Positions 17,693-26,392 of a stretch of 62,000 nt of DNA are shown in pieces. Both the position numbers and the translations under genes were made by a program. The DNA is taken from assembly GCA_030141605.1 (NCBI GenBank), contig JAQGDQ010000325.1:1-62000 (forward strand). Direction: 5' to 3'. The notes beneath the pieces were generated by a model. That model was given only the letters and a program-made list of their open reading frames with translations, did no database searches and was not told where the DNA came from. The DNA comes from Tubiluchus corallicola. Its lineage: Eukaryota; Priapulida; Priapulimorpha; Priapulimorphida; Tubiluchidae. How positions within the stretch are numbered: position 1 is the stretch's first letter; every line of letters begins with the position of its first letter.

Positions 17693-19378
17693 TCATTGTG
17701 TCATATTAGGACGTTTCCAATCAATAATTTCATAACCTTGGGGCTTTTCTGGTTTTTTAAATCCTGACTCTTCATTATCATCATAAATTTTCCAGTCATC
17801 TGTTCGGAAAGGTGAAGCAGGGATACCTTCTTTATTATATAGTAAGTTTCGTTGCGAGGGGTTCATTGCCCAAGCATATCGCACTGCCACAGGCTTAGGA
17901 ACATCTTTAGAAGATACTATTACTGTATTTCCTACAATCTTCGCTTCTGCCCAATGCCATCTTTTATCAGCTCCTGCAATGGCAAAAGCATTGAGATTTC
18001 CTTTTTTCCCTGCCATCAAACCACTACCTATATAATCATAATTAATAATTATTCTATTTTCCTCTATGCGAGAGCTTTTATACATTGGACCATAAGCTAC
18101 AATATCTTTTTGATAGACTTTGGCAAGAGCTAGATAAGCGTGTCGTAACCCGATAGGTTTCTTGTTTCTAGGGTGTAAGGAGATGACATCTCCTACATCA
18201 ATAGATACAACCATACCTGTATTAGTCACTTTTTGATCTACCATACGCATACTTTCTCTGTTTACAGGCCAAGGTGAAACAGAAAAGTGTTCAACTGGGT
18301 CTGCTTGTTTTGGACAGTAGGAAGGCAATTGCGTAAAAAAGAAGGGGAAGTCTTTATCTACATATCCTTTGGATAGTTTGTGCCACGATGAACGATAGTA
18401 ATTAATCATTAAGGTAAGTTGCTTTTCATAGTTGGCTGCTTGTGGTGCTTCCTTAGCATTTCGTTCTCCTTGATACCATATCGCTCCTCTAATACCATAA
18501 GGACGAACAGGATGTATCATTGCATTGAAGATATGAGAAGGGTATTGATGTCCCATATTGGCAGGTTTGGTAATAAATGGCGGTTTTAGTTCTTTAACTT
18601 TATTTAGCATAATTTCACCTGCATCAATCTTAGCATTATACTCATCAAGCTCTTGATAAAACTTCTTCAATGCATCTTCTTTATTACTTTGTTTATTAGA
18701 AATCTCTTCTAATTCTTTTATTATTTCTATAGTTCTTGGGTCATCTACCTGAATCTCTTTGGGCATCCAACCTTCTATAGGAGTTCCTGCATAAGCCTGT
18801 ACAATAATACCTACTGGAATACCCAATTCTTGATGGAGTTTTTTTCCAAAATAGTAAGATACTGCCGAAGTAGCTGATGCTGATTCGGGTGTACAAACAG
18901 ACCATTTTGCTAATCTATCGCGAGGAAATTTCAACGGCTCCTGCCAATGTTCTCTAGCAGACTTAAAAATACGGAAATCAGGAAAATTTGCCAAAGCAGC
19001 TTCTTCTTCACCACCAAAGGTTCTTCCTAATGCCCAGCCCATATTAGACTGACCTGCACAAAGCCACACTTCTCCAATGGCTATATTCTTTATTGTAATA
19101 GTGTTTTTACCAACAATAGTTAAACTGTGTCCTGTACCGAAAGAAGGAGTTTTCAACATTATTTTCCAATCTCCATTCTTGTCAGCAATTGTAGAGGCTG
19201 TTACTCCCCAGTCAGCTTTTATTGTAATTTCCTCTCCTGCATCAGCAACTCCCCAAATAGCATTATGAGTCTCTTGCTGAAGTATCATATTATTACCAAA
19301 AATGGGAGGTAATTTTACTTTGGAAAAACAAAATACTGTTAACAAACTTAAAGTAGGTATTAAAAAAAACTGTTTCAT
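17693..19378 (-). CDS. SGNH-family sialate O-acetylesterase-like carbohydrate esterase
   Basis: 561 residues with signal peptide. An N-terminal beta region (PPIFGNNMILQQ, typical of the family start) is followed by the SGNH hydrolase domain: WLCAGQSNM contains the nucleophile Ser in the block I motif GQSNM, VIVQAYAGTPIEGW provides the Gly/Asn region, and ISLHPRNKKPIG near residue 410 supplies the catalytic His in a D-x2-H-like context. Such enzymes remove O-acetyl groups from sialic acids or from other acetylated sugars such as xylan. Placed between two sulfatases, it probably deacetylates the same decorated glycan. An insertion of about 50 charged residues around 220-270 may be helical. Confidence 0.85.
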   Translation of the reverse strand: MKQFFLIPTLSLLTVFCFSKVKLPPIFGNNMILQQETHNAIWGVADAGEEITIKADWGVTASTIADKNGDWKIMLKTPSFGTGHSLTIVGKNTITIKNIAIGEVWLCAGQSNMGWALGRTFGGEEEAALANFPDFRIFKSAREHWQEPLKFPRDRLAKWSVCTPESASATSAVSYYFGKKLHQELGIPVGIIVQAYAGTPIEGWMPKEIQVDDPRTIEIIKELEEISNKQSNKEDALKKFYQELDEYNAKIDAGEIMLNKVKELKPPFITKPANMGHQYPSHIFNAMIHPVRPYGIRGAIWYQGERNAKEAPQAANYEKQLTLMINYYRSSWHKLSKGYVDKDFPFFFTQLPSYCPKQADPVEHFSVSPWPVNRESMRMVDQKVTNTGMVVSIDVGDVISLHPRNKKPIGLRHAYLALAKVYQKDIVAYGPMYKSSRIEENRIIINYDYIGSGLMAGKKGNLNAFAIAGADKRWHWAEAKIVGNTVIVSSKDVPKPVAVRYAWAMNPSQRNLLYNKEGIPASPFRTDDWKIYDDNEESGFKKPEKPQGYEIIDWKRPNMTQ

Positions 19379-19395
19379 TGTAATATTGTTATTAG

Positions 19396-20886
19396 TTAAA
19401 AAAATTTTTCACTTAATGTTTTGCTTCTCTCTTTATTTTCTATTTGTTGTTGCTTTTGTTTTATTCTGATTGTTTCCGCAAGTTTATTTTGTTCTATCAT
19501 AAATTGAGTTAGTGCCTCTTTTGAGTATCGGTTTTTAAATATTGCTGCTATGGGGTCATTGACTTCTAACATTCTTTTAAGCAGTTGTTCTTGCATTTCT
19601 TTAATTAGTTTTTGGTATTGAGGGTCATTTATTAGGTTGTTTAAGGCATCAGGGTCTTTTTGTTTATCATAAAATTCTTCTATAGCTCTATAATGATAAA
19701 AGTCAAGTCGTTGTTTAACTTCTATATTGTTGGGTGCTTCTTTCACCATTGCTTTGTAGCTAACGGGGTTTCCTGAACCTGGACCTACTTTATATTTGCC
19801 ATCTGCCCAAGCATTGAATATATAGTGATATTGTTTGTTTTGTATACTACGAATAGGTGATTTTTTCGCATTTCCTGTTTCATTAAATTCTGTAAATATA
19901 TATTTGTGTCTTTCTATATTTTCCCCTTTCAAAGTATTTAGAAATGATTTTCCATCTATGTGTCTGGGGATGTATTCTCCTATAATCTCTAATAGTGTGG
20001 GCATTATATCAACAGTTGATGTGAGGGTTGTATTTATGCTATTGGGTTGTATCACTCCATTCCATTTTATGATAAGTGGTGTTTTATTACTATTAAGGTA
20101 GCAGCTAGCTTTGGCAAAGGGGAAGGGCATTCCGTGGTCAGATAGGTATATAATAATGGTATTGTTTTCTACACCTTCTTCTTGTAGCACTTGTAATGTT
20201 TTTCCTACTACATCGTCGCATCTACGCACACAACTATAATATTGAGATAGTTCTTCTTTTATTTCGGGAAGTTCGGGTAAAAATGGGGGAACGGTAACCT
20301 CGTCAGGTTTGTATCTTTTAGAGGGTTCTACTTCTCCATAAGCAAAGTTCTTGTGAGGGTCATAGGAATTAACTATCAAAAAGAAAGGTTGTTGTCGTTG
20401 TTTTACTTCTTGTATAAACTTTTTAGTGTATTTGTAATATTTATTTGAGTTTCTGCGAAGTATATTGTCCATTATGTTCATTTCGTATAGTGCCATTTCT
20501 TCTATTTTTGGAGAGGAATGAGTATTTTTACTCATCATTCCTATGAGATAGCCTTTTTTTCTGAGTATCTCTGTAAGTACGGGTTTGTCTCCTTTATAGT
20601 GAAGAAAACCATTTATTCCACTGGTATGGGGATACATTCCTGTCATTATAGAAGAACGGCTTGGCAAACATACAGAAATAGTTGTATAAGCATTTTCAAA
20701 TTTCATTCCTTGCTGTGCTAACTTATCTAAATTAGGTGTTGTATTTGGGGTAGTGCAACCAAATACACCTACTGAATTGTAATTCATATCATCAGCTGTA
20801 ATAAGTAGTATGTTTGGCAAGTCATTTGCTTTCACAATTGAAAGGCAAAAACCAAATAGTAGAAGGTGAAAAATATATTTTTTCAT
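19396..20886 (-). CDS. Secreted S1-family sulfatase (paralogue 2)
   Basis: 496 residues with a cleavable signal peptide. ILLITADDMNYNSVGVFG, CLPSR at 73-77 (Cys73 for formylglycine), SKNTHSSP instead of GKWHLG, and YLSDHGMPFPFAK place it next to the sulfatase at 16,118; the regions before and after these motifs align without large gaps. The C-terminal 50 residues are a charged helix rich in Lys and Gln. It follows the GH3 gene by 20 bp and precedes the esterase by 17 bp. Two copies of one sulfatase type in one operon suggest different positions on the same sugar chain or different cellular partners. Confidence 0.88.
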   Translation of the reverse strand: MKKYIFHLLLFGFCLSIVKANDLPNILLITADDMNYNSVGVFGCTTPNTTPNLDKLAQQGMKFENAYTTISVCLPSRSSIMTGMYPHTSGINGFLHYKGDKPVLTEILRKKGYLIGMMSKNTHSSPKIEEMALYEMNIMDNILRRNSNKYYKYTKKFIQEVKQRQQPFFLIVNSYDPHKNFAYGEVEPSKRYKPDEVTVPPFLPELPEIKEELSQYYSCVRRCDDVVGKTLQVLQEEGVENNTIIIYLSDHGMPFPFAKASCYLNSNKTPLIIKWNGVIQPNSINTTLTSTVDIMPTLLEIIGEYIPRHIDGKSFLNTLKGENIERHKYIFTEFNETGNAKKSPIRSIQNKQYHYIFNAWADGKYKVGPGSGNPVSYKAMVKEAPNNIEVKQRLDFYHYRAIEEFYDKQKDPDALNNLINDPQYQKLIKEMQEQLLKRMLEVNDPIAAIFKNRYSKEALTQFMIEQNKLAETIRIKQKQQQIENKERSKTLSEKFF

Positions 20887-20906
20887 TTTATACTATAATT
20901 AATCAG

Positions 20907-23165
20907 TTATTGTAAAACAAAAGTTTGTTGCAATTTTGCCTTGGAGTCTCCTCCTACATATACATTAAATTCTCCTGGTTCTGAAACATAGTTCATATCT
21001 ATATTGTAGAATTTCAAATCTTCATTAGTAAGGGTAAAACTTACTGTTTTTGTTTCTCCCTTTTTTAAAAATACTTTTTGAAATCCTCTAAGTTCTCTGA
21101 CAGGCCGAGTAACACTTCCTACCATATCTTGTATATATAATTGAGCAACCTCTTCCCCATCATAATTACCTGTGTTTGCCACTTCTACAGTAATTGCTAA
21201 AGATTGGTCTTGAGTCATAGTAGTTTTGTCTAATTGTAGATTAGAGTATTCAAAAGAGGTATAGCTTAGCCCGTATCCAAAGGGATAGAGGGGGGTGTTG
21301 GGACTATCTATATAGCGCGATTTGTATCTGTCTCTGTTTTTTGTAGATTCTATGGGACGTCCCGTATTTTTCATATTATAATGTATGGGTATTTGTCCCA
21401 CGTTTCGAGGAAATGTGGCTACAAGTTTTCCCGAAGGATTATAATCTCCAAAAAGTATGCTGGCAATGGCATTACCTGCTTGTATTCCTGGGAACCAACA
21501 TTCTACTATAGTATTAGCTATATTGTCTAATTTAGATATTGCAAGAGGACGTCCATTGTATAGAAGGCATACTGTAGGTTTACCTATTTTTATAATAGCT
21601 TTTGCTAATTCATTCTGAACACCAGGTAAATCTATATTTGTTCTACTCCCCCCCTCTCCACTCATTTTTGCTTCTTCTCCTAAGCATAGTATAACAAGAT
21701 CTGCTTTTTGTGCAACATTAATGGCTTTTGCAAATGAATCAGTATTCATGTCATTCACTTTTTTCATTCCTTTTTCTATGTAGATATTTGCTTGAGGTAG
21801 TTTATTCTTTATGCCTTCTGCAAGTGTTATTACATCTTGAGCTTTTCCTCTACCTTTCCAATTGCCAAGTAGGTCAGCTTTAGCATTAGCTAAAGGACCT
21901 ATAATGGCTATATTTTTAATATTTTTTTTGAGAGGAAGAGTATTGTAGTCATTTTTCAATAACACAATAGATTTTTGAGCAGCTTCTTTAGCAAGTTCTA
22001 TAAATTCTGGCTTCAATATGGTTTGTTCTTCCCTCTTAGGGTCAGAATATTTGTAAGGATTTTCAAATAGTCCCAATTTGAACTTTAATCTAAGTATTCG
22101 CTCGCAAGCATCATCTATTTGTTGTTTCGTTATTTTACTTTCTTTTAATAATTCATCCAAATGATTAGAGTAGATAAATCCTTGCATATCCATATCCACC
22201 CCTGCATTGAGTGATAATTCTCCTGCATGTTTTTCATCTTTTGCTACGCCGTGTGGTATAAGTTCGTTGATGGAGCTAAAATCTGTAACAACAAACCCTT
22301 GAAAGTTCCATTGTTCTCTCAGGAGGTTTGTTAGCAGCCACTTGTTGCTGGTGGAGGGAACTCCTGCTATTTCGTTGAAAGAAGTCATTACTGAAACACA
22401 ACCTGCATCTATAGCTGCTTTGTAAGGGGGAAGATAGTCGTTGTATAAAGTACGTAGAGATATATCCACTGTGTGATAGTCACGACCTGCTTGTGGAGCT
22501 CCATAGGCTGCAAAGTGTTTTACACAGGCTAAAAGTGTATTATTTGCAGATAGATCATTTCCTTGTATTCCTATTACTTTAATTCGAGCTATTTGCGAGG
22601 CATACCAAGTATCTTCACCTACTCCTTCTGACATCCTGCCCCACCGAGGTTCTCTTGCTACATCTACCATTGGTGCAAATGTCCAATGCAAGCCTGCTGC
22701 TGCTGCTTCTTCAGACGAGATTCTAGCTGTTCGCTCCATTAAGTCCAAGTCAAAACTGCAAGCTTCTCCTATGTTTTGAGGAAATATAGTGCGATAACCG
22801 TGTATAACATCATAACCGAATAATAGAGGTATTTTTAAACGAGTATGCTCCATTACTAATTCTTGCAACATTCGGGTGTTTTTTACACCAAAAGCGTTGA
22901 ATACATTTCCTACTTTCCCTTGTTTTATAAGTTCTACAAAATTATCGTATTTGGTTGTGCCTGTTAGCTCCCAGTTGGTAGAAATGAGAGAAAGTTGTCC
23001 TATCTTTTCGTCAAGGGTCATTTGCTTCATTAGTCTATTGAGGTGTTTTTGTTGTTCTGGTGTTAGTTTGAAATGATGATGATTATCAATATTGTTAGGT
23101 GTATTTTGCACACAGGAGTATAAAGCAAGTATGAATACTAGTAGTATTAGGAATGTATATTTCAT
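20907..23165 (-). CDS. GH3 beta-glucosidase-type lipoprotein
   Basis: About 752 residues from the start at 23,165 (an alternative ATG at 23,189 adds 8 residues). Signal peptide ends LALYSC, a lipobox. The (beta/alpha)8 domain contains the substrate loop KHFAAYG (about 224-230) and the nucleophile Asp303 in GFVVTDFSS; the second alpha/beta sandwich carries LLNN-type and GEEAKMSGEGGSR segments where the acid/base usually lies; a fibronectin-like C-terminal domain starts near FGYGLSYT. GH3 enzymes remove terminal beta-linked glucose or related sugars. Neighbouring a GH144-like enzyme and susCD, it resembles the GH3/GH144 pairs of beta-1,2-glucan loci, which is an inference. Confidence 0.9.
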   Translation of the reverse strand: MKYTFLILLVFILALYSCVQNTPNNIDNHHHFKLTPEQQKHLNRLMKQMTLDEKIGQLSLISTNWELTGTTKYDNFVELIKQGKVGNVFNAFGVKNTRMLQELVMEHTRLKIPLLFGYDVIHGYRTIFPQNIGEACSFDLDLMERTARISSEEAAAAGLHWTFAPMVDVAREPRWGRMSEGVGEDTWYASQIARIKVIGIQGNDLSANNTLLACVKHFAAYGAPQAGRDYHTVDISLRTLYNDYLPPYKAAIDAGCVSVMTSFNEIAGVPSTSNKWLLTNLLREQWNFQGFVVTDFSSINELIPHGVAKDEKHAGELSLNAGVDMDMQGFIYSNHLDELLKESKITKQQIDDACERILRLKFKLGLFENPYKYSDPKREEQTILKPEFIELAKEAAQKSIVLLKNDYNTLPLKKNIKNIAIIGPLANAKADLLGNWKGRGKAQDVITLAEGIKNKLPQANIYIEKGMKKVNDMNTDSFAKAINVAQKADLVILCLGEEAKMSGEGGSRTNIDLPGVQNELAKAIIKIGKPTVCLLYNGRPLAISKLDNIANTIVECWFPGIQAGNAIASILFGDYNPSGKLVATFPRNVGQIPIHYNMKNTGRPIESTKNRDRYKSRYIDSPNTPLYPFGYGLSYTSFEYSNLQLDKTTMTQDQSLAITVEVANTGNYDGEEVAQLYIQDMVGSVTRPVRELRGFQKVFLKKGETKTVSFTLTNEDLKFYNIDMNYVSEPGEFNVYVGGDSKAKLQQTFVLQ

Positions 23166-23254
23166 AGTTTTTAAATATTTTTTCAACATTTGATTTATCT
23201 ATTTCCTATTATATATTTTTATTTTTATAAAATTTTAATTCTACTCTATTACAT

Positions 23255-23422
23255 TTACGAATGATAATCTACATCGCCTCTGCCCATATCATCCACATAA
23301 ATGATGATAACATTGGGTTTGTTTTCTTTATATTTTTTGCTGCTGTCAACACTACTTGTTACATTTTGTACAACAAAAGACTGTAAGAAAAGTAAAGTGT
23401 TTTTTTCAAATCTTCCATTCAT
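23255..23422 (-). pseudogene. Truncated sulfatase (N-terminal fragment)
   Basis: A 55-codon frame starting at ATG 23,422. After a variant leader it contains KPNVIIIYVDDMGRGDVDYH, the first strand and metal-binding Asp pair of S1 sulfatases, and then stops. The 90 bp that follow to the GH3 start hold no sulfatase sequence in any frame that I can see, so the rest of the gene, including the formylglycine motif, has been deleted. It lies between the GH144-like gene and GH3, exactly in the operon line, and shows that the locus once had a sixth full sulfatase gene. Confidence 0.7.
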
Positions 23423-23447
23423 AATTATTTATGCTAGAAGCATCTTT

Positions 23448-24776
23448 TTAATATCTAATATCTAATTTATTAAGTCCTTTTTGTATATCCTTATTTTTCA
23501 TAAAGGTGTCCCATATTAACCCAGTTCTATAATTTTCTATCATTATCACTATTGGTCCTTGGTCTATACCTATGTATCCTTTAGCTACCCACCAGTCACC
23601 GTTTTTGTCTTTTTGTGTAGGATTGAATGCGTCTTTAAAACCATATTCTCCCCAAATTTTGTCTCTATGTTGCCAAAACCATCTAGCAGCTTGTAGTGAT
23701 TGTCGGGGGGTATAAGGTATAGAAGATAGGGCCGCTGTGGGGGTAATTGTGCCATTGTCTGATTTTCCTTTTTGCAATGCTGGGGCATGTGCTTTGTATC
23801 CAAAAGGACTATCGCTGGCAGTAAGTCCCCAGCAGGAATCGGAATACATCTCAAAATTATGAGGATTGTCTACACAATAGCTCCAGTTGATGAGTGTGTG
23901 TTGTGTGTTGTGTTCCCAATAGCTTGCATATTGGTCTATGAGATTACGAGGGTCTAAGCCTGTAAATGAGTAGTGAGCAAAGAATAGGGGGCCTCCAAGT
24001 GGTCGTCCAAGTGGTTGTATATGGTTGTAGTAGGTTTTTCCATTTTTGAAATTTTTTCCTTTTGCCCATCCATTATGGTATACCTTAGGTTTAATAGGGT
24101 GTGTAGGAGAAGAGGCTGCAAGTACGTAAGCTATCATCCCCTCGTGCCATCCTGTTATAGCAAGATTTTTTTCCCATTTATAATTAGGCGACCAATGCCA
24201 ATAGAGAACTTCTTCTGTTCCTTCTTTTGTAAACCAATCCCATTCTATTTCCTCCCACAGTATTTGTATTACTTTTCTTAATTTTTTTTCTTTGACATTG
24301 TTACCATCGAAGTACTCTTTGGCTGTAAGTAAGCCTGCTATGAGGAATGAGGTTTCTATCAAGTCTGCCCCATCATCATTTTTAGAAAAAGGTCTTGTTT
24401 TTCCGCTACTACCATATATCCAATGTGCCCATGCTCCGTGGTATCTAGTAGCTTTATTTTGTAAGAAGTTGCAAGCTTTCAATAACCGATCTACTACTTC
24501 TTCCCTGTTTAAGATGCCTCTATCTACACCTACTACAAGTGCCATTATACCAAAGCCAGAACCTCCTGTAGTGATAATGTCAGATTTCTTTTCTTTCCAT
24601 CGTGGATGTGCCAATCCACAGTCAGGATGAGCATAGTCCCAAAAATATTTAAGAGTTTGTCTTTGTATAGTATCTAATAGCTGCTCATTTGTCAAAGGCT
24701 GTGCTTGTGATATGTTTGTTAACAGTATAAATAACCAGATTAGATACAAATATTTTTTATTGTTCATTATCTTCAA
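23448..24776 (-). CDS. GH144-like glucoamylase-type glycoside hydrolase
   Basis: 442 residues with signal peptide (ending NISQAQ). The all-helical (alpha/alpha)6 core begins TLKYFWDYAHPDCGLA and contains ITTGGSGFGIMALVVGVDRG, DDGADLIETSFLIAGLL, WHWSPNYKWEKNLAITGWHEGMIAYVLAASSP, and WGLTASDSPFGYKAHAP, all characteristic of the family that includes beta-1,2-glucanases (GH144). The conserved acidic residues in DDGADLIET and GWHEGM are the likely active site. It follows susD by 8 bp and would be the first degradative enzyme of the operon. Substrate specificity in this family is not uniform, so beta-1,2-glucan is only a suggestion. Confidence 0.82.
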   Translation of the reverse strand: MKIMNNKKYLYLIWLFILLTNISQAQPLTNEQLLDTIQRQTLKYFWDYAHPDCGLAHPRWKEKKSDIITTGGSGFGIMALVVGVDRGILNREEVVDRLLKACNFLQNKATRYHGAWAHWIYGSSGKTRPFSKNDDGADLIETSFLIAGLLTAKEYFDGNNVKEKKLRKVIQILWEEIEWDWFTKEGTEEVLYWHWSPNYKWEKNLAITGWHEGMIAYVLAASSPTHPIKPKVYHNGWAKGKNFKNGKTYYNHIQPLGRPLGGPLFFAHYSFTGLDPRNLIDQYASYWEHNTQHTLINWSYCVDNPHNFEMYSDSCWGLTASDSPFGYKAHAPALQKGKSDNGTITPTAALSSIPYTPRQSLQAARWFWQHRDKIWGEYGFKDAFNPTQKDKNGDWWVAKGYIGIDQGPIVIMIENYRTGLIWDTFMKNKDIQKGLNKLDIRY

Positions 24777-24784
24777 AAATTAAA

Positions 24785-26374
24785 TTAATATCCGGGATTA
24801 TTTGCTAATATTAGTGTGTTGTGGTTCATTTCGTCTATTGATATGGGATACAATTTGTGTTTATTTGTATAGTTTCTTCCTATACTTCGCATTGTTTCTA
24901 CATATCTTTCTCTTCTAAGCAGGTCAAAACGTCTATGACACTCTCCAAAAAGCTCTACAGCTCGTTCCCATAAGACAGCTTCTCTAAAAGCTCCTTGAGA
25001 AGGTGTATTGACAACATTAAGTAAGTAGACGTTTGCCCTTTGCCTCACTAAGTTTATTTTTTCAAAAGCTTCGTTGCTTAATGGGTTTATTTCATTCTCT
25101 GCTTCAGCATACATAAGTAATATATCTGCATAGCGTATAAGTGGTATGTTGTCTTGGTTTTGGCCTGCAATAATTGCTGTTTCATCTTTATATTTTTTCA
25201 TAAAAGGTCCGTAATTCCATATTATACCGTTGTTATTACTATACTTCCATTTTTCTGCTCCTTCCATCTTAGGAGGATAACCATAGTCTGTCACTAAATT
25301 ATCATAATTATATTCAGAACTATAATCTTCCGTAGGCCAGAAATATGCTTCTGGCTCACCTTCTTTATTTACATCTATAAAGGAGTGAAATATGGCATCT
25401 CTAATGCGTTTATCATTAGGGGCCGCATCAAATATTGCATCATAAAATTCTTGTGTCAATCGCATTTGCCCTTTAATGTTAGAACCGTGGTAATAGTTAG
25501 TAATGGATGTGTAATCTGCAAGAGGCATTCCAACTCCTTCTGCATCTACACCCTGTAAAGCAAAGATATGTTCTGGGTGTGTTTCATTTTCAGGTTCAAA
25601 AAGCAGTCCATAGTCCTCATCTTCAAAAAGTCCATATCCTTCTGCTTCAAAATAATCTATAACCTTTTTGGCATATATTCTAGTAGAGTCCCAATAGATT
25701 GAGCCTGCTGTATTTCCTGCAATAGTCATATAAACTCTTGCAAGTAGAGATTGGGCGGCTTGGCGTGTAGCTCGTCCGTTTTCACCACTTGGCAAACCAT
25801 CCATTGGCAATAGAAGTTTTTCTGCTTTCTGCAAATCATTAATCACAACACTATATATTTCTTCTACAGAAGAACGTGCTAAGTTGTAGTCTGTATCAAT
25901 AGTTAAACGCAAGGGTACTCCTCCCCATAGTCTAATTAAATCAAAATAACAAAAGGCTCTTAAGAAAAAGGCTTCGCCAAATAGTCTATTCTTCATTTCT
26001 GTTTTTATTTTATTTTCAGGCATATTTCCAACGTTTTTTAAAACAGAATTACACCTATAAATACTTCTATAATAAGCATTCCAAGGATTTGTAATAAATG
26101 GCATTGTAGGTGTTATATCACCTATTACTAATGGAGTACGAGCATTGGTGAGATTCACAGAGTAGATGTCAGTTGTAGAAAATAACAATTCTGATAAATA
26201 TCTTCCATATGTTCTTCCTTCTCCCAGTGCAGCATAGCAGGCATTGACAGCATATATTGCTTCTTGTTCGTTGTTGAAAAAATCTTGAACAGGTATAAAG
26301 CTATAATCCTCTTCTTTTATAAGGCAATTCGTAAGGAATAGTAATGTTGTAAAGAATATTATGTATTTTTTCAT
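24785..26374 (-). CDS. susD: SusD/RagB-family glycan-binding lipoprotein
   Basis: 529 residues. Lipoprotein signal ends FLTNC; then FIPVQDFFNNEQEAIYAVNACYAAL begins the TPR-rich SusD fold. FFLRAFCYFDLIRLWGGVPL is a family signature, and PLIRYADILLMYAEAENEINP near residue 420 is another. SusD sits as a lid on the SusC porin and captures oligosaccharides at the cell surface. It lies 18 bp after susC, the usual order, and is presumably co-transcribed with all genes to 8,517. Confidence 0.93.
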   Translation of the reverse strand: MKKYIIFFTTLLFLTNCLIKEEDYSFIPVQDFFNNEQEAIYAVNACYAALGEGRTYGRYLSELLFSTTDIYSVNLTNARTPLVIGDITPTMPFITNPWNAYYRSIYRCNSVLKNVGNMPENKIKTEMKNRLFGEAFFLRAFCYFDLIRLWGGVPLRLTIDTDYNLARSSVEEIYSVVINDLQKAEKLLLPMDGLPSGENGRATRQAAQSLLARVYMTIAGNTAGSIYWDSTRIYAKKVIDYFEAEGYGLFEDEDYGLLFEPENETHPEHIFALQGVDAEGVGMPLADYTSITNYYHGSNIKGQMRLTQEFYDAIFDAAPNDKRIRDAIFHSFIDVNKEGEPEAYFWPTEDYSSEYNYDNLVTDYGYPPKMEGAEKWKYSNNNGIIWNYGPFMKKYKDETAIIAGQNQDNIPLIRYADILLMYAEAENEINPLSNEAFEKINLVRQRANVYLLNVVNTPSQGAFREAVLWERAVELFGECHRRFDLLRRERYVETMRSIGRNYTNKHKLYPISIDEMNHNTLILANNPGY

Positions 26375-26392
26375 ATTAACTTTATATTTTTT

